Source: Bacillota bacterium
GTDB lineage: Bacteria > Bacillota > Bacilli > Paenibacillales > Paenibacillaceae
Length of the DNA: 64,000 bases
Assembly: GCA_023460795.1 (NCBI GenBank)
Contig: JAEWPC010000058.1
Coordinates: 1-64,000, forward strand
Direction of reading: 5' to 3'
This document shows positions 57,121 through 64,000 of this stretch, one piece after another; positions within the stretch are counted from its first letter, which is position 1, and each line of letters opens with the position of its first letter. The translations under genes were made by a program, and so were the position numbers. Under the pieces are notes generated by a model. That model was not told where the DNA came from and ran no database searches. It saw only the letters and a program-made list of their open reading frames with translations.

Positions 57121-59322
57121 ATGAGCGAAATCCATTTGCGAATATCGGGAATGACTTGCTCTGCTTGTTCGTCGCGAATCGAGAACGCGCTTCGTCGGCT
57201 CGATATTGTACAAGACGCCGCCGTGAGCTTGGCTACCTCGTCGGCGATTGTTAGCATGCAAGGCAGCAATGTCGACGCTTCACCTCTAATCAATAAAATA
57301 AGAAACTTGGGATACGATGCGGAACGAAAGTCTCCCAATGAAGCCAACCCGTTCCAAACGGAGGCGCGGGGTTGGCGCGATCGATTTATCGTCTCGGCAG
57401 TACTATCAACGCCATTGCTCATTGCTTTGCTTGCGCACGTATTCGGACCGATTCGAGACATTGTTCCGAATTTTTTCTCTAATCCTTACTATCAAACTGG
57501 CATCGGATCGCTCTTATTCTTCTACTCGGGATATCCATTCCATGTCGGCGCGTTCAAATCGTTCCGACGCCCAAACATGGACGTATTAATAGCACTTGGA
57601 ATGTTGTTTGCGTACATCTACAGCCTATATCAACTAATCGTAATTTCTCCATCGCATTCATTCGTTCACGGTACAGAGCACCTGCACTTCGATTCTATAG
57701 CCATGATTGCGACAAGCGTCACCCTTGGCAAATGGTTAGAAGCCATTGCCAAGGGCAATGCGATAAAGAGTTTAACGGCATTAAACGAACTTCATTCCAA
57801 TACGGCTCGAGTCATCCGAAACGGTCGGAACACCGAAGAAGTTCCCATTGTTTTCGTTCGCTCTGGAGATCGAGCAAGCGTACAGGCAGGAGAGCGGATT
57901 CCTGTCGATGGATTCGTAGACGAGGGAATAGGAGAAGTGGACGAATCGTTGCTTACGGGAGAATCGATCACCCAGGTCAGGCGTATTGGGGAACGAGTCT
58001 ATGCAGGGACGATGCTCGTTACCGGTGCGATATCGATTCGGTCCTCCTCAAAAGGTTCGGAGACACGTCTGGCAAACTTAATTGCTATGGTCGAGCATGC
58101 GCAAGCAAAGAAACCGAAAATCCAAAGGCAAGCAGATCTCGTAGGCGCATGGTTTGTACCGGTCATGATTCTAATATCGATTCTGACGTTCGTTGGATGG
58201 AGTACAGCTTCTTCTGCGGAAATCGCGATCGGACATGCGATGGCCGCACTCCTCGTCGCATGTCCATGCGCACTCGGCTTGGCTACTCCGATATCGGTAC
58301 TTATCGGATCTAGTTTGGCGGCAAGGAAAGGTATCGCGTTCAAGGAAGGAAGAGCGCTGGAAACTTTGAGCCGTGTTAACGTGATTATCTTCGATAAAAC
58401 CGGAACGCTGACTAAAGGCCAGCCCTCTTTGACTGGCATGTTCGTCCAAGGCATGCCATCAACTCAATTACTGAGATTTGCGGCTTCGATTGAACGGAAT
58501 TCCGAGCATCCACTTGCCAAAGCAATTGTTAGGGAAGCGAATGCCAAGCGGTTGCTGCTTTCGGATGCAAAGGAAAAGAAAGAAGCGTTAGGAGAGGGAA
58601 TTTCCGGAGTTGTCGATAATCATGCAGTCGTAATCGGAAGTCTCGAGTGGCTGAAAAAGAACGACATCCCATGTCCACCAAGCATCGCGGATCTAAGTAC
58701 GAATTCAGACTCCGTCTTGCATGTCGCCTTAGCCGGAAAATGGGCAGGTCTTCTAGCATTCCGCGACGCCATCCGCGAAGACGCCGTTCAAACGGTTCGA
58801 AATTTATCTCGGTTTACCCGTATCGCGATGGCAACGGGAGACAAAGAGGGCGCTGCCGCGCGGATTGCCTCTGAAGTCGGTATCGCGAACATTCAAACCC
58901 GGATGTTGCCCGAAAGTAAACTGGAATCCGTATTAGAGTATCAAAGTAAAGGAGATGTAGTCGCTATGGTTGGAGACGGTGCGAACGATGCCGCAGCCAT
59001 GGCTGCCGCGAACGTGGGCATTGTAATGGCGGGTGGGAACGATGCTGCTATGCAAGCCGGGGACGTGGTGCTCCTCGGCGGCAAGCTAACCGGAATCGAG
59101 GAGGCTATCGCGATTGCTCGCGGTACGATGAGGAATATTAAACAAAACTTGGCGATCGCATGCTTGTATAATGTCGTCATGATCCCGCTTGCGGTCGCGG
59201 GACTGCTTGATCCGCGTGCATCGTGCGTCGCCATGGCGACAAGCTCCTTAATGGTCGTAGGCAATGCGCTGCGTCTGCGGCGTTCGGCTCTACCCGGGCA
59301 GAAAGAGAGCATTGTCGGATGA
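57121..59322 (+). CDS. copA: Cu(I)-translocating P1B-type ATPase
   Basis: A 733-residue heavy-metal ATPase. One N-terminal HMA domain (GMTCSACSSRIE), eight helices, phosphatase motif TGES, membrane metal site ACPCALG (CPC), phosphorylation site DKTGTLT, nucleotide-binding SEHPLAK (SEHP) and hinge MVGDGANDAAA. This is the P1B-1 (CopA/CcoI/CtpA) type. Since nosD, nosL and cytochrome genes follow, it may supply copper to nitrous oxide reductase rather than simply detoxify. ATG 57121 has CGGAGGTT upstream; it overlaps the next gene by ATGA. Confidence 0.94.
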   Translation: MSEIHLRISGMTCSACSSRIENALRRLDIVQDAAVSLATSSAIVSMQGSNVDASPLINKIRNLGYDAERKSPNEANPFQTEARGWRDRFIVSAVLSTPLLIALLAHVFGPIRDIVPNFFSNPYYQTGIGSLLFFYSGYPFHVGAFKSFRRPNMDVLIALGMLFAYIYSLYQLIVISPSHSFVHGTEHLHFDSIAMIATSVTLGKWLEAIAKGNAIKSLTALNELHSNTARVIRNGRNTEEVPIVFVRSGDRASVQAGERIPVDGFVDEGIGEVDESLLTGESITQVRRIGERVYAGTMLVTGAISIRSSSKGSETRLANLIAMVEHAQAKKPKIQRQADLVGAWFVPVMILISILTFVGWSTASSAEIAIGHAMAALLVACPCALGLATPISVLIGSSLAARKGIAFKEGRALETLSRVNVIIFDKTGTLTKGQPSLTGMFVQGMPSTQLLRFAASIERNSEHPLAKAIVREANAKRLLLSDAKEKKEALGEGISGVVDNHAVVIGSLEWLKKNDIPCPPSIADLSTNSDSVLHVALAGKWAGLLAFRDAIREDAVQTVRNLSRFTRIAMATGDKEGAAARIASEVGIANIQTRMLPESKLESVLEYQSKGDVVAMVGDGANDAAAMAAANVGIVMAGGNDAAMQAGDVVLLGGKLTGIEEAIAIARGTMRNIKQNLAIACLYNVVMIPLAVAGLLDPRASCVAMATSSLMVVGNALRLRRSALPGQKESIVG

Positions 59323-59999
59323 TCGGAGATACATTATGGTTATCGGTCCTTGCCGGGTTAACGGGTGCTCCTCATTGCATCATCATGTGCGGCGGAATTG
59401 GGGCTTCGATCGCATTGGAAGCGAAGAGAAAAGCAAAATTCGCTTTGTTAGCGTATCATTGCGGACGTATAGTGACCTATGGATTAACCGGAGCCGTCAT
59501 GGGGACTATCGGTTCTTTCCTGAACGTTGCCGGTAGGTTGGCAGGGTTCCAAGGCATAGCCAGCATCGTAGGCGGTTGTTTCATCTTACTATGGGCAATG
59601 AGGCGTTACGAGCTGCCAATTCATGCGCTGCGCATTCCAGGTCGATACAGAATACAAACTATTATTAATGCGATTAAACCTCGGTTCGAATATGGTGCTT
59701 TATTTATGACGGGTCTTCTACTCGGATTGCTGCCATGCGGGTTGACTTATGCGATGCAGCTTCGGGCAGCCGGCACCGGTTCATGGTTGGAAGGATTCTT
59801 TGCGCTGTTCGTGTTCGGCTTAGCTACTATTCCCGTGCTAGCGGCCGTATCGTTGACTGCCTACGGCATCAACAAAGTTTGGCGAACGCGATTAAGAAGA
59901 ATAAGGCGCGATCTCGCGGTACTCATGGGCATATTAACCGTTCTAAAAGGGCTCAGCGCTAACGGTTGGGTTCCTTCGGTTCATCCTTGGCTGTGGTGA
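59319..59999 (+). CDS. sulfite exporter TauE/SafE-like (UreH/CcoH-type) membrane protein
   Basis: A 226-residue six-helix membrane protein of the UreH/DsbD-like branch of the TauE/SafE group: LTGAPHCIIMCGGIGASIAL, CGRIVTYGLTGAVMG and GLLLGLLPCGLTYAMQLRAA. The paired HCxxMCGG and LPCG motifs are typical of members coded with copper ATPases in oxidase and nos clusters, where they help metal delivery. The ATG overlaps the copA stop. Confidence 0.9.
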   Translation: MIGDTLWLSVLAGLTGAPHCIIMCGGIGASIALEAKRKAKFALLAYHCGRIVTYGLTGAVMGTIGSFLNVAGRLAGFQGIASIVGGCFILLWAMRRYELPIHALRIPGRYRIQTIINAIKPRFEYGALFMTGLLLGLLPCGLTYAMQLRAAGTGSWLEGFFALFVFGLATIPVLAAVSLTAYGINKVWRTRLRRIRRDLAVLMGILTVLKGLSANGWVPSVHPWLW

Positions 60000-60002
60000 C
60001 AA

Positions 60003-60428
60003 TCAGCTTTCAACAAGAAAACGGTGATTAATCTTATATGTCCGGCCGCGAGATTCCACGATAGTCTCCGCTTCCCATTGACCGCTCATAACTGGAACGA
60101 CCCTAGCTTCGAACTGACCCGAGCCCTGTGAAGCCACCTCAACAGGGAACTCTCCGCAAAACATCCTAGGCATCTTGATCGTCATCCGTATTTTCGCGTC
60201 GTTGATCGAACGGCCCTCCGAATCTTTTACTTGGACGATGAACGAATGTTCTTGCATTGGAGGTGACGGTGAATCTGCCGTTTGAATCCGTATCTCGATT
60301 ACGCTGTTGCGAAGCACGCTTTCAGCCGGATTCGCATTCGCGCCTGATGCGCGATACTGCCAAATCATGATGACAATTACGATCGCGATCGAAATTGGGA
60401 ATAGATGACGTTTAAAGAAAGCAAGCAT
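60003..60428 (-). CDS. FixH/YtkA-like membrane-anchored protein
   Basis: A 141-residue protein with one N-terminal membrane helix (LFPISIAIVIVIMIWQY) and an outside immunoglobulin-like domain of the FixH/YtkA type (FIVQVKDSEGRSINDAKIRM; PVMSGQWEAETIVES). These assist copper insertion in cbb3 oxidase or related cuproenzymes. ATG 60428 has GAGGAGGAA upstream. It is convergent with the TauE-like gene (3 bases apart) and divergent from the response regulator. Confidence 0.85.
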   Translation of the reverse strand: MLAFFKRHLFPISIAIVIVIMIWQYRASGANANPAESVLRNSVIEIRIQTADSPSPPMQEHSFIVQVKDSEGRSINDAKIRMTIKMPRMFCGEFPVEVASQGSGQFEARVVPVMSGQWEAETIVESRGRTYKINHRFLVES

Positions 60429-60561
60429 GCACAATTCCTCCTCTCTTACCGGAAAAGTGTATGCTTGCTCTGTTTTGTCCGATGAATAGCCCTTACGAGT
60501 CATTTGCCTAAATCGCATATCGGGTAAGATGGAGGAAGTAACATGGAAGGAGGGAAACGCC

Positions 60562-61212
60562 ATCGATCAACCTTATCGAGTCATGATCGTCGACGATCAT
60601 GCGCATGCCAGAGAAGCTATGCGCTACATCGTTGCAGCTGATCCGCTCTTTGAAATAGTGGGGGAGTGCAATAGCGGAGAAGAGGCTATACAGTTAGCCG
60701 ATCAGCTCTTGCCCGAATTAATTCTAATGGATATCCATATGAAGGACATGAGCGGATTAGAGGCTCTCAAATCGATCAAAGACAAGTTTCATGGCATCAA
60801 AATCGTTGTCGTAACGGTGTCGGACGATGCTTTGCATTTACTTGACGCTCTGAAAAAAGGCGCTTCGGGTTATTTGATCAAAAACTTGACGCCGTCCACA
60901 TGGATCGATTATCTCAAGGGAGTCGTTTCGGACGACTTGCCGCTATCAAGGGATTTTGCCTATCAACTGTTGAAGGAAATATCGCTTCAGAAACAGGCAA
61001 ACCCTCTGCCAGTTCCACTGACGGCGAGAGAGAAAGAGATCTTAAGCTGGGTCGCCAATGGCGCGTCCAACCGCGAAATCGCCGATCGGCTCTATATCTC
61101 CGAGCATACGGTTAAAAACCACATGAAGAACATTCTGCACAAGCTTCGACTCGACAACCGCGTCCAATTGGCCAAATTCGCGATCGAGAATAAACTCGCC
61201 GACTTATCGTAG
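60562..61212 (+). CDS. NarL-type response regulator (orphan)
   Basis: A 216-residue regulator: receiver with VDDH, phospho-Asp in LILMDIHMKDMSG and Lys in GYLIKNLTP; C-terminal LuxR HTH (LTAREKEILSWVANGASNRE). The best Shine-Dalgarno (AAGGAGGG, 60547-60554) is 7 bases before ATC at 60562, giving a protein that begins xDQPYRVMIVDDH, the normal receiver start. The in-frame ATG at 60529 has no ribosome binding site, and ATG 60583 would cut into the first beta strand. So either an AUC start or the longer form is used. No kinase is adjacent; in a nos cluster it may respond to oxygen or nitrogen oxides. Confidence 0.85.
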   Translation: MDQPYRVMIVDDHAHAREAMRYIVAADPLFEIVGECNSGEEAIQLADQLLPELILMDIHMKDMSGLEALKSIKDKFHGIKIVVVTVSDDALHLLDALKKGASGYLIKNLTPSTWIDYLKGVVSDDLPLSRDFAYQLLKEISLQKQANPLPVPLTAREKEILSWVANGASNREIADRLYISEHTVKNHMKNILHKLRLDNRVQLAKFAIENKLADLS

Positions 61213-61255
61213 CCGCCGCGAAAGCAATCACATTTGCTCTCTGCAGCGGCTAGGA

Positions 61256-61609
61256 TCATTTTTTCCCCGCCAGCCAGTTCGCAAGAAGAACGAGTTGATC
61301 CTCCGTTAGCTTCTTCTCAAACTTCGGCATGCCGCCGCCTCCACCAACGATCTTCTTATAAATTTCTTCTTTGCTCATCGAAGCCCCGACTTTGTTCAAA
61401 GCGGGACCCAACCTTCCTTGCAAGCCGTCGCCATGGCATGACAAGCAGTTCGATTTGTACGTCTGCATGGCTAATTCCTCGTTTATCGTTACCTCCGTCA
61501 CAACGAAGGTCTCGGAAGAAGCAGCTTCCTCTCTCGGCGGCATCGACGCTAGCAAGTAGACGGCGAACAAGCTAGCCGCCATGACGAATAGAGCCATCAA
61601 CTTTTTCAC
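61256..61609 (-). CDS. membrane-anchored class I cytochrome c (NosC-like)
   Basis: A 117-residue cytochrome with an N-terminal anchor helix (LMALFVMAASLFAVYLLASM), one heme site (SNCLSCHGD, CxxCH) and the distal Met in GGGMPKFEK. It should donate electrons on the outer face of the membrane, probably to nitrous oxide reductase given the neighbours. The GTG at 61609 is 9 bases after AAAGGAGG; longer frames lack a site. Divergent from nosD. Confidence 0.92.
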   Translation of the reverse strand: MKKLMALFVMAASLFAVYLLASMPPREEAASSETFVVTEVTINEELAMQTYKSNCLSCHGDGLQGRLGPALNKVGASMSKEEIYKKIVGGGGGMPKFEKKLTEDQLVLLANWLAGKK

Positions 61610-61759
61610 AAGTTCGTTCCTCCTTTGATTTGTCGCATTTCGATCATAGATCAAGGCTCATCGAGGGCGAAATAGCCACATCGAGTCATACTGTGCCATA
61701 CCGCATCCCGATACAATGAACGAGTATAGAAGCCAAATAACCATTTGCAGGTGATGTAG

Positions 61760-63112
61760 GTGTCGACTTTTAACGCAAGGGGTGGTCAATCCTATGCGCT
61801 TCGATTCGTGTGGCTAGCGATTCTTTTTCTTGGAATATACGCGTCGGAAGCCGGAGCGCAGGAGAGAGAGGCTATTCCGCTACAATCGCTGATCGACGCA
61901 GCGCAAGAAGGGGACACAATTAAGCTTGAAGATGGAATGAGGTATTCGGGTCCTGCCGTAATTCTCAAACGAGTGACGATACGTTCAACCGGAAGCGCGA
62001 CGATCGAGAATCTGCCTGGAGGGCCGGCCATCACACTTGACGCAGATGGCATAACGCTGCAGGGCTTGCGAATCAACGACGGGCAAACCGATCCGAATGC
62101 AAGCGCCATCCTCGTGCAGTCAAGTTTCAACCGAATCGAAAACGTCACGATCGTCTCTCAAGCCGGCGGAATTTATTTACGAGGTGCGAACGACAATTCG
62201 ATCGTCAATTGCCGGATCGAAGGCGCCAAAGCGAACGATCCGAAAGAGGCTTATTCGAAACGAGGCAACGGCATCGATCTGCTTGCTTCTTCCCGAAATA
62301 CAATCGAGAATAACACGATCGTGCACGTCCATGACGGGGTATACGCAGAAAGCAGCAACCAAACTCGCGTCGTTCGAAACCATGCGGTCGACTCCCGTTA
62401 CGGATTTCATTTCATGTTCTCGGCCTTGCCCGAGCTCATTGACAATACCGGGTCGCGTAACGTCACCGGAGGAATGGTCATGGGCGTGGAAGGAGCTGTC
62501 GTATCCGGCAATAGGTTCGACAAGCAGACCGAGAACGTCAACTCGCAGGGCCTGTTATTGTTCGATGTGAAGCGTTCGGAGATTCGCGGCAATAGCGTCG
62601 CGGGAAACCGGGTCGGCATTTATGTCGAACGTTCATCCATGAACGTATTTACGAATAACGAAGCATCCAACAATTTTATCGGCATGCAGATGATCCGATC
62701 GGACGGCAATCGGTTTACGGGAGGTACCTTCATCGCCAACGTTATACAAGCCCAAGCGACGGAAGGCGAGGACAATGAGTTTGAACAGAACTACTGGGAC
62801 GATTTTCAGGGTCTCGACGTGGACGGCGACGGATTCAGCGATATCGTATACGAAATCGATCCGTTCTTTCTGAAGGTGACGGATCAAGTCGAAGCGTATC
62901 AACTGTTTTTCCATTCGCCAGGGTTGCCGTTTCTAAGTTACATGTTTCGAGAGGATACGTCGAATTGGCTAAAGGACATAAAACCTTTAATGTCGCAACC
63001 ATTGGGCGAAAGCGAACCGGTTTCGCGCGAACGAGCCGTCTTCCTATCCATATCGGCGATATTATTGTTATTCAGCAGCATGATCATTTACCGTTGGGGG
63101 TATAAACGATGA
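61760..63112 (+). CDS. nosD: nitrous oxide reductase maturation protein NosD
   Basis: A 450-residue exported right-handed beta-helix protein. Signal peptide (LRFVWLAILFLGIYASEAGA), many CASH/NosD repeats (NSIVNCRIEGA, RNTIENNTIVHVHDGVYAES, NRVGIYVERSSMNVFTNNEA), and a C-terminal membrane helix (VFLSISAILLLFSSMIIYRW). NosD with NosF and NosY assembles the CuZ cluster of NosZ. GTG start with GCAGGTGAT upstream; overlaps nosL by 4 bases. Confidence 0.95.
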   Translation: MSTFNARGGQSYALRFVWLAILFLGIYASEAGAQEREAIPLQSLIDAAQEGDTIKLEDGMRYSGPAVILKRVTIRSTGSATIENLPGGPAITLDADGITLQGLRINDGQTDPNASAILVQSSFNRIENVTIVSQAGGIYLRGANDNSIVNCRIEGAKANDPKEAYSKRGNGIDLLASSRNTIENNTIVHVHDGVYAESSNQTRVVRNHAVDSRYGFHFMFSALPELIDNTGSRNVTGGMVMGVEGAVVSGNRFDKQTENVNSQGLLLFDVKRSEIRGNSVAGNRVGIYVERSSMNVFTNNEASNNFIGMQMIRSDGNRFTGGTFIANVIQAQATEGEDNEFEQNYWDDFQGLDVDGDGFSDIVYEIDPFFLKVTDQVEAYQLFFHSPGLPFLSYMFREDTSNWLKDIKPLMSQPLGESEPVSRERAVFLSISAILLLFSSMIIYRWGYKR

Positions 63113-63696
63113 AAACCAAATTCGTTGTTTTATTAATGTCATTAATCGTCACCTTTATCTTGTCCGCATGCGGAAAAACCGAGTACGAACCATCTCCGAT
63201 CGACGAAGCCGTCGACAAATGTCCGATCTGCAATATGGCTGTGGCCGATGATCATTTCGCCGTGGAAATCATTCTCAAAAACAAAAAAGCGCTCAAGTTC
63301 GACGACCTTGGAGACCTGTTCGTGTGGAAACAAGAGAACGGAACCGAAGAAATCGGGGAACAGTTCGTTCGCGATTACAACACGAAGGAATGGATCAAGC
63401 TTAGCGACGCCACGTACGTATATGACAAATCGATCCGCACGCCGATGGCCTTCAACGTCATTTCCTTCAAAGACATTAAGGATGCCGAATCGTTCGTATC
63501 CAAGGAAGGCAAGGGCGAGGTGTGGACCGCTGATAAGCTGGATGAGCACCAATGGGCGCCGAACGAAGATATGATGAAACAAATGATGCAAGAGCATGCG
63601 GACATGATGAACGGGGATATGGACGAAATGGGAACCATGAAAGACGGAGAAGGCTCGAACGGCGAAATGCAAATGGGCGGTTCGGAATCGAAATAA
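63109..63696 (+). CDS. nosL: NosL copper-chaperone lipoprotein
   Basis: A 195-residue lipoprotein (lipobox LSAC). The NosL metal site is KCPICNMAV, followed by the family segments ALKFDDLGDLFVWKQENG and RTPMAFNVISFKD. The C-terminus adds a Met/His-rich tail (MMKQMMQEHADMMNGDMDEM) that could bind Cu(I). NosL delivers Cu(I) to NosZ. Coupled to nosD by overlap and to nosY after 13 bases. Confidence 0.95.
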   Translation: MKTKFVVLLMSLIVTFILSACGKTEYEPSPIDEAVDKCPICNMAVADDHFAVEIILKNKKALKFDDLGDLFVWKQENGTEEIGEQFVRDYNTKEWIKLSDATYVYDKSIRTPMAFNVISFKDIKDAESFVSKEGKGEVWTADKLDEHQWAPNEDMMKQMMQEHADMMNGDMDEMGTMKDGEGSNGEMQMGGSESK

Positions 63697-63709
63697 GGAG
63701 TGAACGGCC

Positions 63710-64000
63710 ATGCAACACGCTCGCACGATCGCGCTTAGAGAGCTTAAGCTCGGGTTTCGCAACCCTTGGTCGTATTCGTTCATGGCGCTTTTCGGCGTCT
63801 TTAGCCTAGCATTGCTTCTCGTACAATCAAGGGCGGATATGGATGGCTATACAAGCTCTACGGGAACGATGATTAATCTGATTTTATACTTGCTGCCATT
63901 GATGACGCTCCTCTTAGGCGCATTCTCGCTAACGACGGAGAAGGAAGAGGGGGGTTGGAGGCTGCTTTCATCTTTCTCCCTTAGCTCGCGCGCCTACCTA
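63710..64000 (+). CDS. nosY: NosY-type ABC permease (partial)
   Basis: The first 97 codons of an ABC-2 type permease; the gene runs off the right edge. It starts QHARTIALRELKLGFRNPWS, has a helix (MALFGVFSLALLLVQ), a second helix (LILYLLPLMTLLLGAFSL), and the EKEEGGWRLLSS motif typical of NosY. ATAAGGAG precedes the ATG. It would pair with the NosF ATPase, expected just beyond. Confidence 0.9.
   Translation, partial: MQHARTIALRELKLGFRNPWSYSFMALFGVFSLALLLVQSRADMDGYTSSTGTMINLILYLLPLMTLLLGAFSLTTEKEEGGWRLLSSFSLSSRAYL

Noticed and set aside
61655..61759. An FNR box (TTGAT-N4-ATCAA) before nosD.
   Set aside because: TTGATC and GATCGA are present on the minus strand, but the spacing and right half do not match the consensus.
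1..64000. CRISPR array, insertion sequence, integrase, prophage or tRNA-linked attachment site.
   Set aside because: No regularly spaced repeats, transposase or integrase reading frames, or tRNA genes were recognised on either strand.

Overview
The window looks like chromosomal DNA of a spore-forming, low-to-mid GC Firmicute of the Paenibacillaceae (Paenibacillus/Cohnella type). Supporting signs are strong AGGAGG ribosome binding sites, frequent TTG/GTG starts, SLH and copper-amine-oxidase-N stalk proteins, spore genes (CwlJ, YhcN-type lipoprotein, PdaA), Bacillus-type LexA boxes and lipoprotein signal peptides. No tRNA, CRISPR array, prophage or insertion sequence was seen. Only the 5S end of an rRNA operon is present, at the left edge.

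Layout. 1-175: 5S rRNA and terminator. 0.25-5.4 kb: an SLH/YcdB surface protein, a DUF421 protein, a VOC protein, and a CuA-type cupredoxin lipoprotein. 5.5-12.5 kb: a PQQ module. It holds a PQQ-dependent dehydrogenase lipoprotein, a secreted beta-sandwich protein, and on the opposite strand a complete pqqABCDE operon ending in an M19 dipeptidase. 12.6-26 kb: a WGxxGxxG protein, MsrAB with a degenerate MsrB half, LysE/LysR, a spore lipoprotein, a cytoplasmic-type GH9 enzyme, two glycosyltransferases, cwlJ, two secreted proteins, and an FAD monooxygenase/DUF3237 pair. 26-48 kb: a GerE-like regulator, glucan phosphorylase, a large hybrid histidine kinase, FN3-like secreted proteins, a DHFR-like protein, an FMN reductase, a YobU/YobV-like locus, a two-component system with a CPBP protease, pdaA, an SDR, an SOS Y-family polymerase operon, a BtrH-like protein and a VanW protein.

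47.8-55.2 kb: stress detoxification. An arsRBC operon is followed by a reactive-sulfur regulon. That regulon has a CstR-type repressor, a four-domain TusA-rhodanese-rhodanese-persulfide dioxygenase fusion, TusA, a TSUP exporter, a DsrE-like protein, two rhodanese proteins and a DUF302 protein. Matching CstR-like operators lie at the promoters of three transcription units. 55.2-57.1 kb is a short, partly AT-rich and decayed stretch with a frameshifted ORF and a split stalk-protein gene.

57.1-64 kb: the start of a nitrous oxide reductase/copper cluster. It has a Cu ATPase, a TauE/SafE-like membrane protein, a FixH/YtkA-like protein, an orphan NarL-type regulator, a membrane-anchored cytochrome c, NosD, NosL and a truncated NosY. 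nosZ itself is not in the window and probably lies to the right.

The most unusual items are the full PQQ pathway in a Gram-positive spore former paired with a disulfide-less lipoprotein dehydrogenase, the TusA-Rhd-Rhd-PDO fusion with its three-operator regulon, and two genes whose best Shine-Dalgarno points to non-canonical AUA or AUC start codons.
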